64,000 nucleotides of DNA from Enoplosus armatus. Taxonomy: Eukaryota > Chordata > Actinopteri > Centrarchiformes > Enoplosidae. The stretch is taken from contig NC_092193.1 in the NCBI RefSeq assembly GCF_043641665.1, positions 5,546,001-5,610,000 on the forward strand. The letters are read 5' to 3'. The translations under genes and the position numbers were made by a program. Of this stretch, positions 1-13,235 are shown piece after piece; position 1 is the stretch's first letter; each line of letters opens with the position of its first letter. The notes under the pieces are model-generated. The model was not told where the DNA came from. It worked only from the letters and a program-made list of their open reading frames with translations, and searched no databases.

Positions 1-754
1 GAAAACAGCTAAGAATATTGAACCAGAAACAAAGAGATCCCCCCAAGGGACCAATATCCAATATCACCAGGCCCGAAAGGACTACAGTACAAAGGACTAA
101 TCCCCAAGAAAAGACAGTGTTGAATATCAGAAGACACAGAAAGCAAGCAATATACAATGCAGCACGGCAGGTTCGAGGAGTGATTTCAAAATTCTGAATA
201 AAAATGTTGAAATGATTGTCCATGAACTTGAGAAAAGAAAAGAAAGAAAAGACATTAACAGAAGTAAACAACTGCAGGTCCTCGAGGCTGTAAAGATCCC
301 GTGGAGCTGACTGAAAGCTCTCTCAAAACTGTTCATCCTCCTTCGGGATTTCGGCTGTTTCCAGAAGATCTTAAGACAAAAGCTTTTTCCCTCCATCTCC
401 ACAAAGATGACAGATTTTAGCTTCATAATTACCAATGAATCTGGGCATCTGGCTTTCTTGTCATTTCTGCAGATACTTAAATACCACCCTTACTTACTTA
501 CTACCACAGTGTCTTGAGCCAAAACCAAATAAATGTTTTACAAAAACGTGAAACTAACATCCATGTATCCTCATCACAAACTGCACCACAACTAAAAACA
601 GGATATTTGATTCAATCCAACAAAATGAGCTAATTAATTTAAACATATTCAACAGGCTTAGGGATAGAGTGCATACAATTGAAAATGAATAGTAAAAAGT
701 GAAAATTCTTTAAATTGGACAAGGCCTGGGACAGGTCTGCACTTTGACATAAAT

Positions 755-815
755 GAATAAGTCATTTTAAATTACTACTGTATGCCGATGATCTGGTTTT
801 GTTGTCTCCAAGGCT
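755..815 (+). pseudogene. LINE reverse-transcriptase scrap (YADD motif)
   Basis: From 766 one frame reads FKLLLYADDLVLLSP. It has the catalytic Tyr-x-Asp-Asp of a non-LTR retrotransposon polymerase (Asp codons at 787 and 790) and the usual hydrophobic flanks. Stops lie on both sides and no other domain is readable, so only a short dead fragment remains. The clade cannot be assigned. Confidence 0.6.
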
Positions 816-2689
816 CATGCTATTCTTTATTTTCTCCTATGTCAATAAAATCGCATGAAAACAACCAAATGTGTCAGTCTCTCTCAGAGTATCGACGTCC
901 CTACATTACTCAGCCCCAAGCCCATTGATTTCTCCTGAAGACGTAAATCTTTGTAAATATATACACAGATATATAGTTACATTTTAAAAAATAGGCTCTC
1001 TAGTTTCCTCAAACAGCTGGACACTGTAGTTTTAAGAAAATGTTACGAAACAGTTTGTTTTTAATAGTTTTTAGAGAACGATGGAGGTGTACAGCACAGA
1101 GGAATGAGATATATCTGGCTGTACTATATCGTGACTGTACAGATGAGGTTGAATTTCCTTCTTGTCTAGGACTTCTCACTTCGTTCGTGTAGCTTCTTTC
1201 TTTGTTCAGTCAGATGTCATTAGTTTAAGGACTCACACTTGTGTTGATTGGGACATTGTTTGATCTCTCTATAAATAGTATGTGTTCAGCTAGTAGGAGC
1301 TGCCGGAGCCTTCATTACGTCTGCTGATTTATTAGAGAACTCATATATTTGTATAAGAAGAAGCTTGAAAATTAGCATGTTGTGTTTCCTGCTCTTTGTG
1401 TGACAGAACTACAGGTAGAGATAGAAAATATGGTGTGATATTAGTAGCTTTTCCACTTTAGTTCAGTTTTCATTAAACCACTTAAAACCATCGTGTGTGT
1501 CTGTGAGGTGGATGCGTTTGGGTTCGGCTTCACATGATTTGATTTAATTGATTTCACAATTCAAGAATGTGGATAACAAATTCTCTGAATGGAAAAAGTA
1601 AAACTAGAGTCCAATTTAGAAGAAAGTTGCAGTAAACGTTTTTCAAAGTGACCCCCCCCCCCACCCCAAAGTGTTTATGAGGAGCAGCAGCAAAGTCAAA
1701 AAAGCCCAGTTAAATTTTAGTCCAGTTAATTTGTCCTGGATGCCACTTACAGGTTATTTCACCAGAAGCTAAAATGGATTCTGTCGTGTGCAAAGACCTC
1801 CCTCATTATGTCGAAGTTGACCCAGTGAACCAGTCTGAGTTTCACCAAACTAACAGCAAAACCAGTTGAACTCGGAGCCACAAACCTGCTTAATTCAGGA
1901 AAACATTAAAAACAGTAAATTTACTGTAAGTACACCACTAAAAGGGAGAGAGAAAAATGACCTGTACAACTAACCAGTGTGCTACGTTTTTTCCTCTGAA
2001 ATAAAACTGAATATCAATTAAAAACACAGAACATTTGAATCTACGACCATGAACTGTAGATTGACAGAGGGCATTTTTGTATAATGGAGGCAAGCCAATG
2101 CCACATGAATATTTTACAGTAAGCATACAGAAATAGTTTCCTTGCTGGATTCAAGACTGTAATAGCGAAATGTTATGAAAGCTCTGAAAAATCGAGGATT
2201 CATGGCCTCGCCAGAAAATGAAAATCTTGCTTTTCTTTAGCCAGACGAACATAGTGCAGTTTGTCTCCTGTTATGAGACTGGAAACAACCTTCACACACA
2301 TTAGCCGCCTCAATGTTATATGAAAGTAACTTTACAACACATGCAGCCTGACTTCTCACCTGAATTACGTTCCTACAATCCTACAACATACTATCTATAT
2401 CACAGCATTATCCTTTCTCTGATTTCTGATAGCTAATTAATTACAGTTGAACCAGTTGGAAGTTTTGGACTGTGGACTGATTGGTGGTCTGAACCTCTGC
2501 TTAGATGTTATTGGTTGTTGTAGCTTTTCTCAGTTTGATTAAATTATATTTAGACAGTAAAAGATTTATAATGTCAGTCATTTTATCAGTTTGGTTTATT
2601 GTCTGACGTATTTACAGAATATTATTTATTTTTTATTGTGTCCACTTTTCAGACTTCATTTAGTTTTTTTCTGCAGGGATTTGGTCATA

Positions 2690-2900
2690 AACCAAAGTAT
2701 TTGACAAATGAACATTTTCACCTGATGATGGTGGCAGATGACACGTTAAAGCATCACCAAAGTTGTTTCAATTGGTCCTGAGGAGACCTTGAATGACTGT
2801 ACCAACCCTCAAGATATTTCACACAAAACCTACATTGTCAACCTCACGGTGGCGCTAGACAAAAATTCAGGGGATCACTAAACTAATTAGGATTTAGAGC
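2690..2900 (+). mobile_element. Dispersed repeat family A, copy 1
   Basis: It carries the diagnostic blocks CCTGATGATGGTGGCAGATGA and CTCACGGTGGCGCTAGACAA, followed by GGGGATCACTAAA. The same blocks recur in the same order near 6.85 and 41.8 kb and inverted near 54.7 kb. The family is unclassified by me; it may be a non-autonomous DNA transposon. Confidence 0.7.
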
Positions 2901-4054
2901 CACACTGCTCTCATGGCTAAAAACATATATACATATACAGTATAAACAATATACATATGTTTTACATTGACATGCCAATAAAATAGATTCAAACTAAAGA
3001 GGGACTTCATAGTTTCAAGTCAGAGAGTCATTGGAGGGAAAGAAAGAGGAATTAGCAGAGAGCTTCTTCCTGACCTGACATCATCCAAACAAAAGATGAA
3101 TCTTCTCTGCATCAACAGGCCTCTTTTCTTCAAGGTCTAACGTTCTTCTTCTGGTTATTAATAGCGCTGCATACTGGTACAAAAGTAAACAAAACAAGAC
3201 TTGAAGAAAGCAAATTGTCTTTTTCATAATGCAGGTTGTAGAGGTCACCCCCGATGCTTCATATTGCCTCCCGGCAGAATTAAGAAACGCCTCAGCAAGC
3301 CCACACGGCTGCATTGCTCATTCCCATCATTAAAATAAATTGCTGTGCTCTGTGGTCTGTGTAAAAGAAAAATGTTACGAAAAAGCCCTGTTTTCACCCC
3401 GGGGCTCTGCTCGGGATTTTGTCACTGTGTTGTCCCAGGGGCTCCTCAGCTGCTTCAGAGACACAGGAAGACACGATATGTTGTTCATCTACACAGAACT
3501 CGCCCATGGGCAAACGCAACGACTTGTCTCGCGGCCTATTGTTGTATAAAATAATCAATTAATAACAAACAGTCATTTGCATGAGGCTACGTCCTGCCGG
3601 GAGAAGAAAATCACATATCTGGATGATGAAAGGGAGGGACAGAGGCGATGTAGGCAAGTCTGCTGTTCGTGTTTCTGGAGCTTGGATCAGTTTAAAAACA
3701 ATAACATCTGATGAAGAAGCCATTTTTTAAAAATAGCATTGCGTTTGCGTGCGACGGTTAGGTGGCACTTGTGAAAACCCCGACAATATACAACACAAGC
3801 TTTGCTTGAGTGCCAATTTCTTTGAGGAATAGAAAAGAGAAAAATAGATTAAGAGAGAAATAAACAGTTGATGTAATGCCCATCCTCCTCCTCTGAGAGA
3901 GGAAGGGGACTTGGTTTGGTCCTAATGAAATGCTCAGCAGATTGTGTCTGATAAAGGATGGATGTGTGGGAGGGCCTGGGTCTCGCCACCTCAAGCACAA
4001 CCTGACCTGGCTGAAAAGAACAGAAGGTACTGCACTGATCGTGCTCTTTAGCAC

Positions 4055-4150
4055 AGTATTAATAATATGTTTATTTATATAGCACTTTCAAAAACTGTGT
4101 TAAAAAGGGCTTTACAGTCAGATAAAATCCAACGTTAAAAGAGTAAAAAT
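4055..4150 (+). mobile_element. Interspersed repeat end with TTTATTTATATAGCAC
   Basis: GTTTATTTATATAGCACTTT followed by a GGGCTTTACAGTCAG-like block is a recurrent teleost repeat motif. A weaker match, CTTTATTTATAGAGCATTTT, occurs near 34978. I do not assign a class. Confidence 0.45.
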
Positions 4151-4494
4151 CATTGTTCTGCTCCATGGAACAACAGGTAATTGATGGTGAGGTTGAAGGA
4201 ACCAAGTAAGCATTGTTTTGCTGTCTACGTTTGGCTGAAAAGTGAGTTTTTTTTAATGTATGATGCATATAACAATTGACCCATCAGCCTTTAAATTACT
4301 TCTTAACTGTGAAGCAGAGTGTATTTCAGTCAGCAGAAATATAAAGTTTAAAAAAGGGAGTTATTGGGAAAACAACTGATTTGATAAAGTATGTGACTAG
4401 ATTGTAAAAGAGATTACACTTTTAAAGAAAAGTAAAATAAATAAAATTGTGCACACTAAAAAGTTGAAGAAAAAATATGTGAGGAGTCTTTGGT

Positions 4495-4900
4495 GATTAC
4501 ACCCCATCGTGACATGAAACCTAGACATCTAAAAAACATTTCAACCAAATTTAGCCCCTCTAAAGCTCACTAATTAACACTTCATATCTCAGAAGTTATG
4601 AACAGGAAGTCACTGCATCCGGTCAAGAAGTACTTCGGCACAGAACTCCCCGTAAAAACATATGTTTTTTACATTTTTACATTTTACAGTATGGTTTTGT
4701 ATGAATTAAGCAAACATGATACATGTTAATTAGTGAACTTTAGAGGTTCTGGAAGGCGGATTTTGTTACTGTTGGACACAGTCAGGCTAGCTGTTTCCCC
4801 CTGTTTCCAGTCTTTGTGCTAAGCTAAGCTAACATACGGAGTACAGACGCGAGAGTTATATCTATCTTCTCAAAATGTCAAACTATTCCTTTTTAAATCA
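4495..4900 (-). mobile_element. Dispersed repeat family B, copy 1
   Basis: The stretch contains CAGGCTAGCTGTTTCCCCCT, GTGCTAAGCTAAGCTAAC and the end CAAAATGTCAAACTATTCCT. The same order recurs near 18.3 and 21.7 kb and inverted near 17.5 and 24.0 kb. I recognise this as a high-copy percomorph repeat but cannot assign its class. Confidence 0.75.
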
Positions 4901-6739
4901 TGATTTATGGGCAACCAAAAACCGTCTGAACTTAAAATGAACAACTAATGTGGTATTATTATTGACTTTTATCTGACATAAAACAGTTTTTACAGTCAAA
5001 ATGATTTACTTCCAGAGTAAGGATCAACTTCTCACAATAGGGTTGAGTTATATTCCACTAAGTGTTTTTGACAGGTGTCATATCACATTTGTGCAGCTGC
5101 AGAGGCATTATAAAGAACGGTTCGACTAAACCGGTTGTCAGTGTGGATTTTCTCGCACACATGGACAGCTCCCCTGCTGTGAATGTCAAGTGCGAGTTAT
5201 TGAACAGAGTCGGAGGTAGAGGAGCCTCGCACTGATCCCGGGCAGTTCTCCACCGCTTCTTAGCCTCTGGCGCTCGGCAGGTAAAGCACAATAAGCTCCA
5301 GCTCAGTCGGACTGGGGGGATTATTTACTTAGACCCTGCTCAGAGTGTCTGACTTCATTTCTCAAACACCCTTCATTTCCCAGTGCCGGTAGCGCCGCAG
5401 CGTCCTAGCATGTCAGTCCCAATCACTCCCGCCTCACTTGTCTGAGGTTTGTGTTGAAGAGAGCAAGAAAAAGAAGGATTTAACTGAGCTTTTTATGTTT
5501 GTTTTCTCATTCTTCTCTGTTCATGCCCTAACACAATTTATTATGTTTCATTTTTCAAGAAAGCCGTGGCACGGAGGACGAAGAGAGACTCGGTTAAAAG
5601 CCATGCAGCGTTGAGCCAGACCCCATGACACCTTCGTTTGCCATCTTTGAGTAAAAGGCTGTGTTTTTCTGCTTTAACAAAACAAGCAAATTGCATTCTC
5701 TCTGTCCTCCGGCTCTGCGATGTTATTTGTCGCCTGCCAAAGCAGCTTCGCACCGTGCCTTATCTCTCTTTTAAATTGGCCACGCAATAACAGCATCCTG
5801 TCTGCAAAGTTGTCCCATTATAATTGTCATAGGTAAACAAATCGCCTGTTGTGGACCTTGAATTCTATCAGTCGTTCTTTCTGCGTCTCCCCTCCCAGAC
5901 ATCTGCTTTGAAATGTTAGTTATCAGGTCAGCAGATCCCACCCCTTTATTTATTCCAGCAAGCTTTTTTGGCTCCAGGACATTCAGCACTCGACTGGGGA
6001 TGTGGCGTATGTGTGTGAATATATGTATGTGTGCCTGTATTTGTGTGTGAGAGTGTGTGCGACTACTGCTAGAGTGGCAAATGGCTAATGAATAATGCAG
6101 GGTAATAGTGATGTGTTGACAGCTCTGACGGCTGAGAGCTGCCGAGCTGCGTATCAGTGATAATGCGCCATTTCCTTTCTGTGCTCCTCCACTCCTTTAT
6201 TACAACAAATTGCATTTTTTTGTAATTTCACCTACTGTCACCCCTACTGTCTCTGTGTGTAAGAGAAAGTTTGTTGGGCTACCAAAACTAAAAGACCTTC
6301 CCTTACTAAACTACATTGTGCACTCAGGGCCTTGAACACATTTTACAGTACGGGTGTCTGAAACTCTTAGGTTTAGTTCGCTGATTGGTTTCAAAATTAA
6401 TTTCAGCTTGTTTCTGCCATTTGTGATCATTGACTTTGACTTGTGTGTGTGGTCGCAGAGGATAGTCGTGTGTTTTGGAGTCTGCTCTCGTATTTAATTA
6501 GCCAATAAAATACTAATTCTAAACCAGAAGATAAACAAATGTGAATTTTCCTACTCCCTTTTATAGCCAAGCAGGGTTGTAGCTACTAAGGACACTGAGA
6601 TTGTGTTTTGTCTGTTAATTCTGGGTTTTTAGTGCTGAAGTGCAGTTTTTTGTTGGCAGTTAAATATTGTACATTTTTAAGGGTCCTCAAAGATCTTTGA
6701 ATTACTATTTTTAAGCAAAGAAAATATTACGGAACAAGA

Positions 6740-7065
6740 GTCTACAGTCACACTAGCAGCTCTGTGAAGCTATACTACAGCAGTACAATCAGCATGCTAA
6801 CTCACAGTGACAAAGCTAACATGCTGATGTTTAGCAGGCACAGTGTTTACCATATTAACCTCATGGTGGCGCTAGAGGAAAGTCAGGAGATCAGCCTCTG
6901 AGCGCCATGAACGTTTGTACAAAAGTTCATGACGATCCATCCAATAGTAATAGAGTAATAATAATAATAATAATAATAATCCGATAATAGAGGTATTTCA
7001 GCACCAAAATGGGTGACCAACCGACAGACAGACATTTCCATCCCTAGAGCCACAAGCATGCAAGC
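6740..7065 (+). mobile_element. Dispersed repeat family A, copy 2
   Basis: It begins with GAGTCTACAGTCACACTAGC and has GCTAACATGCTGATGTTTAG, then CTCATGGTGGCGCTAGAGGA, and ends with a GACCAACCGACAGACAGACA-type stretch. An (AAT)n tract interrupts it at 6956-6980. Order and orientation match the copy near 41.5-42.05 kb. Confidence 0.75.
6956..6980 (+). repeat. (AAT)n microsatellite
   Basis: About eight uninterrupted AAT units lie inside the family-A copy. Confidence 0.95.
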
Positions 7066-7527
7066 AAAATCCAAATTAACAGAATATATTTGACAGTGTT
7101 TTTGTTATGTGGTCCCAATGATCTGCACTGAGTGGGGTGGGGGAGTGTCGCGGGCCACTTGGACTCATATATTCTCAATTCCTGGCTACGATACCGTAAC
7201 CAAACAGTGATTCAACCAGGATCTACCTCCATGAAACCTTTTCTGTTTCTGCAATAATCACACTGTCGGCGAGGTCTTAAGAACAAATCTTCAGCAGCAG
7301 GAGTGCGTGACACATTTTACTTGTTAATCTGCAGCTGCAGAGGTTAATTTGGAATAAGAAGAAAAACACAGCTGAACTGACAATGATAAGAGCACCACCT
7401 ACAGAAACTCAAACTTCATCAACTTGAGCACCAAGGACACAGACGGCAAGAGTGTCATTCACATTATTTGACTGATATATAAAGAGTGCAAGGCAGAAAT
7501 ACCACAGCAGTAAAATACCACAGCAGC

Positions 7528-7770
7528 AAAAAGCAGCAGTGGTAAGCAAGGTGGTCATGTTAGACCGTCCGTTATCAGAAAGTTCAGAGGTTCGATTCCC
7601 ACAACAGACTTGTCTCTCAGCAGCATCGCGTCATGTCGAACTGTCCTTGAACAACACGCTGCAGCCTCCACCTGCTCAGTGTTCACCAGCAGCACTGATA
7701 ACCGGGAAATGTAAAAATGTGGAACCTACACTGTGTAAATGTTTCTCCCGTGTTACAATTTGACCCCCTT
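7528..7770 (+). mobile_element. tRNA-derived SINE-like element
   Basis: GTGGTAAGCAAGGTGGTCAT followed about 45 bases later by GAGGTTCGATTCCC resembles the A-box and B-box of a tRNA promoter, the mark of tRNA-derived SINEs. After it come CCTTGAACAACACGCTGCAG and CACCTGCTCAGTGTTCACC, like the bodies of fish SINEs. The two boxes do not fold into an intact tRNA, so I do not call a tRNA gene. An open frame at 7539-7763 is a shadow. Confidence 0.55.
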
Positions 7771-9104
7771 GCATCTAATGATGCATGTGTTTACATAATA
7801 TTCTGCAGCAACTCTGGAATATATTGAAGGAGGTCACTGCAAGCCAAAGAGTGCTTGGTCAAGTCTGCGTTTTGTGAACCCAATGAATATAATGTCTAGA
7901 CTATGGACTTATAATAAAATGAATAATTTGTTGTCGTTTGGGTAATTTGATACTGAAGGTTTAAACTGAAAACAAGATGAGTCTCATCCATTTTTGATGG
8001 CCTCTCTGGGTTGCTATAATGAATTTTATTGGGTTTTAAAGATTGTTATTGTGTAATTTTATATGTTTTACATGTCTCTCTTGGTTTTTAACAACCCTGG
8101 GACTCATATTATATACATGGATTCAATGTGTTTTTGTAGAGCCATAAATAAATCAAACCAATTCAAGCATATTTAAAGTCTTTTATTAGGTGATAATAAC
8201 TGTCACACTGTCAGCTTGACTCCTGCTTCACAGTTTGCATCCTTACAAATTACAACCACTGGCCTTATAAGGTCACTTTCATTAAAGGTCAAAATTTTTA
8301 ACTCAAATGCAACATTTCGGACACAGCTCTGTAATGCAAATCCATGGAGTCCCTTTTTGCCTTTTTTTTAAATCTCCACCCATCTCAAAGCCGTCCTCCA
8401 CCCCCACCATCTCTCTCCCATACTTGAATAAAGGTCTATGTTCATAATGGCTCGTAATCATGATTCATAATTGTGTTTAATTTGAAAGACAAGCAGCAAT
8501 GGACATTTGACAAAAGACAATTACAGAATGACAGACGTAACGAGAAATGTAGGAGTGTTTCCTCCTAAGAGTTCACGCGCAGCCGGCTGGACAGTGACGT
8601 CAATTGTTTGGGAAATGAACCTCTAGTTATCATTCAGACACACAACAATATGATGGAAGGGAGTTTTACCGTTAATTATTTCTGATTCACAACAAAATGA
8701 ATTATGTTTACCACGCACAACTCTGGATATTGAATGTTTTTAATGAGCTGACTTAAGCTTTGTGCTGGTGAATTAGTGACAGGATTCATTTGCTAGCAGT
8801 GCTAAAGTTAATATGATTTCACCTGATGGTCACCTTTCGATCACAACAAGGTTTGGTGAACTGAACTTTACTCATCTAAAATAACCAACCAGTAATAACC
8901 AATCATTTTAACGTTTATCTGTGATGAGGGTTCATGGCGATAAGTACGGTCGCAAAACAAACCCAAGGATAGGACAGCAGAGAAAAAAATGTTTCTGCTG
9001 CACCAAATTATGCAAATTCTTTAAGACTTTCCTCTTATCTTTGCAGAATAGCTCTATGGATGGCGATAGGTCAGTCGGATTGTGTGCTCGTTGGTTGGAA
9101 CACA

Positions 9105-9255
9105 CTAAACTAAGATGGTGAACATGGTTAACATTATACCTGCTAAACATCAGCATGTTAGCTTTCTGGCATTAGCATTTAGCTCAAATCACAGCTGTGC
9201 CTAAGTAGGCTACGGCCTCACAGAGCTGCTTGCATGTCTGTAGACTCTTAGTCTT
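9105..9255 (-). mobile_element. Dispersed repeat family A, partial copy 3
   Basis: On the minus strand it reads AAGAGTCTACAGACATGCAA, then GCTAACATGCTGATGTTTAG and CCATGTTCACCATCTTAG, which is the start of family A. Confidence 0.75.
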
Positions 9256-10758
9256 GATTTCCTGCAAACTACTGAATAATTTTACCATTAAAAAACATTA
9301 TTTGTCATTTTCTTGGACTGGTCACGGCTGGTAGACACATACAACATTATGAGTTTGTGTTGACCGCTGTCCAAGGTGCTGATCCTGGAACAGCCAGGGA
9401 GTCAGAAGCTGTCCAAGGTACTTCAACAGTAATCGGCAGGATTCCTGCAGATAACTCTGACAGGATGCATCATGGCTAACAGGATTTGCTGTTCCAAGCA
9501 TCCATGTTATTTTAGGAAGTATGCCAGTAAATTCTGCTGGGTTTTTTCTTTAGTTTGCTGTTTCTGGGCACCACTCTCATATTTTCATCTTGTGGAAACC
9601 TGTGGAGGACCACAGAGTCATGGGAATGACTGTAAAGGTTATAAAGCACTCTTAATAACTGGTATCTGAGGGGACAATAAAATTAGGAGTTAATAAAAGA
9701 TTCTGCACATAAATAAACTAATTCATTAATAAATGGTTAAAGAAAAGAAAAAGCAGAAAGGAATTCCAATTCCCTGATTAAAATCTGTAATGTTTATTTA
9801 ACCCAGTTTTTAACATTCATTTAGACATTTTTATTTATTTATTTTTAATTGAAGTATTTATTGTCCAGTTTGATATGAATGAATAGAATGGTTTATACAC
9901 CTGTAGTCCTCCATAATCTGCTGATATTGTATCACACTGTGGTGATGCCGCCAGGTTTTCTCCCTCCTCACTATCAGTATCATGCTGTGCACTCTATTTT
10001 AATTTATACAAGGTCTAAGGCTCCTTGTAGTATTTTGCATTGCTGAAAGGCAGGGGGGCCCTCTGGGAGTGCGGGGCCACCTGCTTCGCGGGGGCTGCGG
10101 TTGTGTACTTTATGACCCACTTCAGACGATACTAGACTGGTTTCGACAAAAACCTCGTGTGAAGATGCATCTCAACAGTGTGTTTTTGTGTGTTTGAAAA
10201 TGATCAAAGCTTACATTTTTTAACTCTGACAGGTCGTAACTGATACACCACCAGTGTGATGCTGATGAAAGGATCATGCGTGTTGTTATTGATTGGCCCA
10301 CGGGGGTTTTCTGCATCATTCACAGGGGACGACATGTTGTTCGCTTGTTGTGGTGAGCTGTTCGAAAACCCAATAAAGCGTGTTTCTTTTCTCAGCCCTT
10401 TAACCTTTTTTATACATACCGACGTCTGATTTTTACAACCTCTTTAACTATGAATGTACACAATAGTTAATGGGTCTTTAGAATTAGAGACTTACAGTAT
10501 GACGGACATCTGGTTATACACCTGAGGGCTGTCTTGCTGTGCTGTAGACGCATTTAAATTTTAAATTTACATTTTTGATCCCTCGCTGAGGCTCTTATCC
10601 CGAGCAACCTACAAGAAAGAACAGCTGTTAGAATAATTTCAATTCTCACATTAACTGCATTACAAGAGCACAAGAGTATAAAGGTCAGAGAGACGGCGTC
10701 GTGGAAACTCTGCAGACGTTTCTTTTTTAACGCAAATGGTGTCTTTGTGTGTTTGCAG

Positions 10759-10866
10759 GATCCAGTCTGGCTCCTACCTCAGCACCGGCTGGTTCACGCT
10801 CATCCTCGCCATGGACATGTGCAAAGAGATCCATATCTACGGCATGATAAATGACACCTACTGCAA
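10759..10866 (+). CDS. st6galnac3: st6galnac3, penultimate coding exon (sialylmotif S)
   Basis: This exon encodes part of alpha-N-acetylgalactosaminide alpha-2,6-sialyltransferase 3, a Golgi enzyme. It adds sialic acid in alpha-2,6 linkage to the GalNAc of sialyl-alpha-2,3-Gal-beta-1,3-GalNAc on O-glycans and on GM1b. The acceptor site TTTGCAG precedes 10759 and the donor GTAAGA begins at 10867. The exon is one base, 35 codons and two bases long. The translation starts IQSGSYLSTGWFTLILAMD and ends MINDTYC. It contains sialylmotif S (SGSYLSTGWFTL), which in this family binds both donor and acceptor, and an N-D-T glycosylation sequon. It reads almost the same as my recollection of human ST6GALNAC3; paralogues 5 and 6 differ after STGWFT. 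The split arginine codon at its start matches the end of the st6galnac5 exon at 59594. Earlier exons lie outside the window. Confidence 0.93.
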
Positions 10867-13235
10867 GTAAGACGCCAACTATCAACCCCATCCCCCTTCC
10901 CTCTCTCCTCCATATTGGGATGAAAAATCTACGCGTTCCTACAAAACTTTTAAAACTAGATTCACATTCACAGCAGCGCCGGCCAAACGCAGCCTCCCTT
11001 AACTGCAGACTGCCCTGTTGGAATACATTTCCAACGCCTCAGTTTGGATTTAATGGCTGAATTTCTATGCTGAAATCCATATTGGGTTCTCTGTGCCGTG
11101 AATACCATTATGTTTTCCTGCCTAGAATACCCTGCAGGCTGCCGAGTCTCCGTTGCTGTGGGTGGCTGGGCTGCAGCACCCAATTCTTCCCCTGCTTAAA
11201 GTTTTATTTGTATATCAGCCTGTCGTCTCCTCTCTGACTCTCGGTGAGTGATTACTGTCTGGCTGCGAGGCCATAGGAGGGATGACAAACAAGATGCAGT
11301 TGCTCGGGGCATGACTGCTCAGTCTCAAGTCATCTCAGCCTTGATGGGCTCGCCTGCTCTCTGCCTACGCCTCCCCTCAGCTCTCGCAGCTCAACCTGAG
11401 CTCTCTCTATCCCCCAAATCAAACACTTTTACCTAATGCGCGGTGAAAATCCTGCCTTTTATCCTCTCCGTGTTCCCCATGCACAGCGGGAGTTGAAATA
11501 TAAACAGCCCCAGACACATGGCAGAGAGGAGTGATAATTCAACCAGCACAGAGGATTTTATGATTCAGTGAGGCAGTTATGGGGAGGTGTTCTCTCCCTG
11601 CCTGTCTCTCACTTATGTCCTTGCATCCTGCGTGAGACGAGAGGATGTTGTGTCGCGTTTCTGAACAATTTAGTGTCGCACAAAGTACCGTTGGCAGCCG
11701 ACTGCTCCGGCACAACAAGAAGAAGTGATGTTCTGTGTGACGGCGTTCGAAGCTTTAGTCAGAATTGACCTCAGCAGTTGTGTGGTAATGGAGCTTCAAC
11801 AGGTGCTGCAGAGAGGGTGAAATTGAATTTATTTGTTAACGCTGGTGAGCACCACTGTGTGACACAGAGAGACGAGAGGCAGTGATTGGGATGTTACTGT
11901 AAGCTGGCACACAGCCATAGTCGCTTTTGGCTGTTTCTCTTCCGTCTGGGTTCATTCTCCCAATGAAACTGTTACACAAGTCGTCCTCTCATAAAGCCGA
12001 GTGCACAACGAACCTGCCCGACTGCTACTTTCTGCTTACTTTGTTTTGTATTGGTTTAAAGATGCAAACAGTAAACAGAGTGACTCATCGTGAAATTCAG
12101 GTCAGAAAGGCTTCACTTTCCTACTGTACATGACTCACTCCTGTACAATATTTTTGGATGTTTTCAGATTTACTTTGGCTCAGAGGAGGAATGATGTTTT
12201 ACAAATGAATGCAGTTTAGTTAAAAGAGTATTTGAATAAAGAGTATTTGAATAAAGAGGATTTGAATAAAGAGTATTGAATACATTTGGCCGCCAGCAGG
12301 AGCTCCTGTTTTTTCAAATGAGGGAAACCTGCTGAGTGGAGAATGTTGCCCGGGGCAGCACCGGTTCAAACTGCTGAGCGCTGTCCTGAAGGATCCTCAC
12401 TGTGATAATTTAATAATTTAGTTAGCTTATTATTTCAAGGTTTCTGAAAAGGCATTGGCTCTAAATTTAGTCTCATATTGAAACAATATACTATTATATC
12501 TCTTGTATTATTTATGTGTATACACAAAAAATGTAAATTCCAATAATAAAAGCACTTGAAACTCATATTGCGCAACCAGAGAAGCAATTTTCAGGACATA
12601 TAATATTGTATTGTATCCCGGGTTTGGAATGACAAACATCTGTGTTACTTTACAAACACAGCATCTGCAGTCACATTACTAAATATAACTAAAGTACTGT
12701 AATACAACTTAAATATATACCTAAAGAAATAAACAATTTTAGATGTGTGCACATATTACATTCGTCATATGTGTAAAACACAAAAACTTCAGAGTCCAAT
12801 TTTGTTTGCAGAAATGTGTAACAATAGCAGCAGATGCGATTCAGCTGAAAATCAGTAACATGATGATACAACCGCAGCCAAACTCAACTTTTAACCTTGA
12901 TTGTGACGTTGTGACACGCCGCTCTGATTACATGTGATCGATCAATCAATCACTTACTGATATGAAAAAGAAATAATGTGTCGCATCACATCTCATTAAC
13001 AATTTACCTACTAGATGACAGTTTAAACTTTTCTAGAAAAATGTCTCCTGACATTAGCAGAGACCCTCCTTATTTTGGGGCGAGGCGGAGAGAACACCGC
13101 AGGAAACCCTGCAAAGGGTACGTGGCCAAAATGTCAAGATAAAATAGTCAAATGGGGAAAAATTATGTCCTGGTTTTTAATAAACTAGGTGAAATGATAT
13201 TCACTCATTCTTCCTTTCTTTCCTCTCCTCTTTAG
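10867..13235 (+). other. st6galnac3: st6galnac3 last intron
   Basis: This 2.4-kb intron runs from donor GTAAGA to acceptor CTCTTTAG and separates the motif-S exon from the last exon. It is mostly unique sequence. The only obvious structure is a short 15-bp tandem repeat near 12.2 kb. Small open frames in it look random. Confidence 0.85.
12223..12281 (+). repeat. 15-bp tandem repeat, four copies, containing AATAAA
   Basis: The unit AAAGAGTATTTGAAT occurs at 12223, 12238, 12253 (one change) and 12268 (one base short). Each junction makes an AATAAA hexamer (12235, 12250, 12265). It lies in the last intron of st6galnac3. Confidence 0.9.

Larger units (their letters stand above)
1..10758 (+). other. 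st6galnac3: st6galnac3 intron (partial), no exons seen
   Basis: This stretch lies upstream of the penultimate exon, so it is the 3' part of a long intron. In the human gene the exon before this junction carries sialylmotif L; nothing like it is readable here. The content is AT-rich unique sequence plus repeats: a LINE reverse-transcriptase scrap near 781, family-A repeats near 2.7, 6.8 and 9.1 kb, a family-B copy near 4.5-4.9 kb, a tRNA-derived SINE-like element near 7.5 kb and an (AAT)n tract. The open frames of 60-102 codons show no known domain and no coding-like composition. Confidence 0.75.

Noticed and set aside
7528..7610. Possible tRNA gene (B-box GGTTCGATTCC)
   Set aside because: The arms do not form a cloverleaf and the sequence continues as a SINE-like body.
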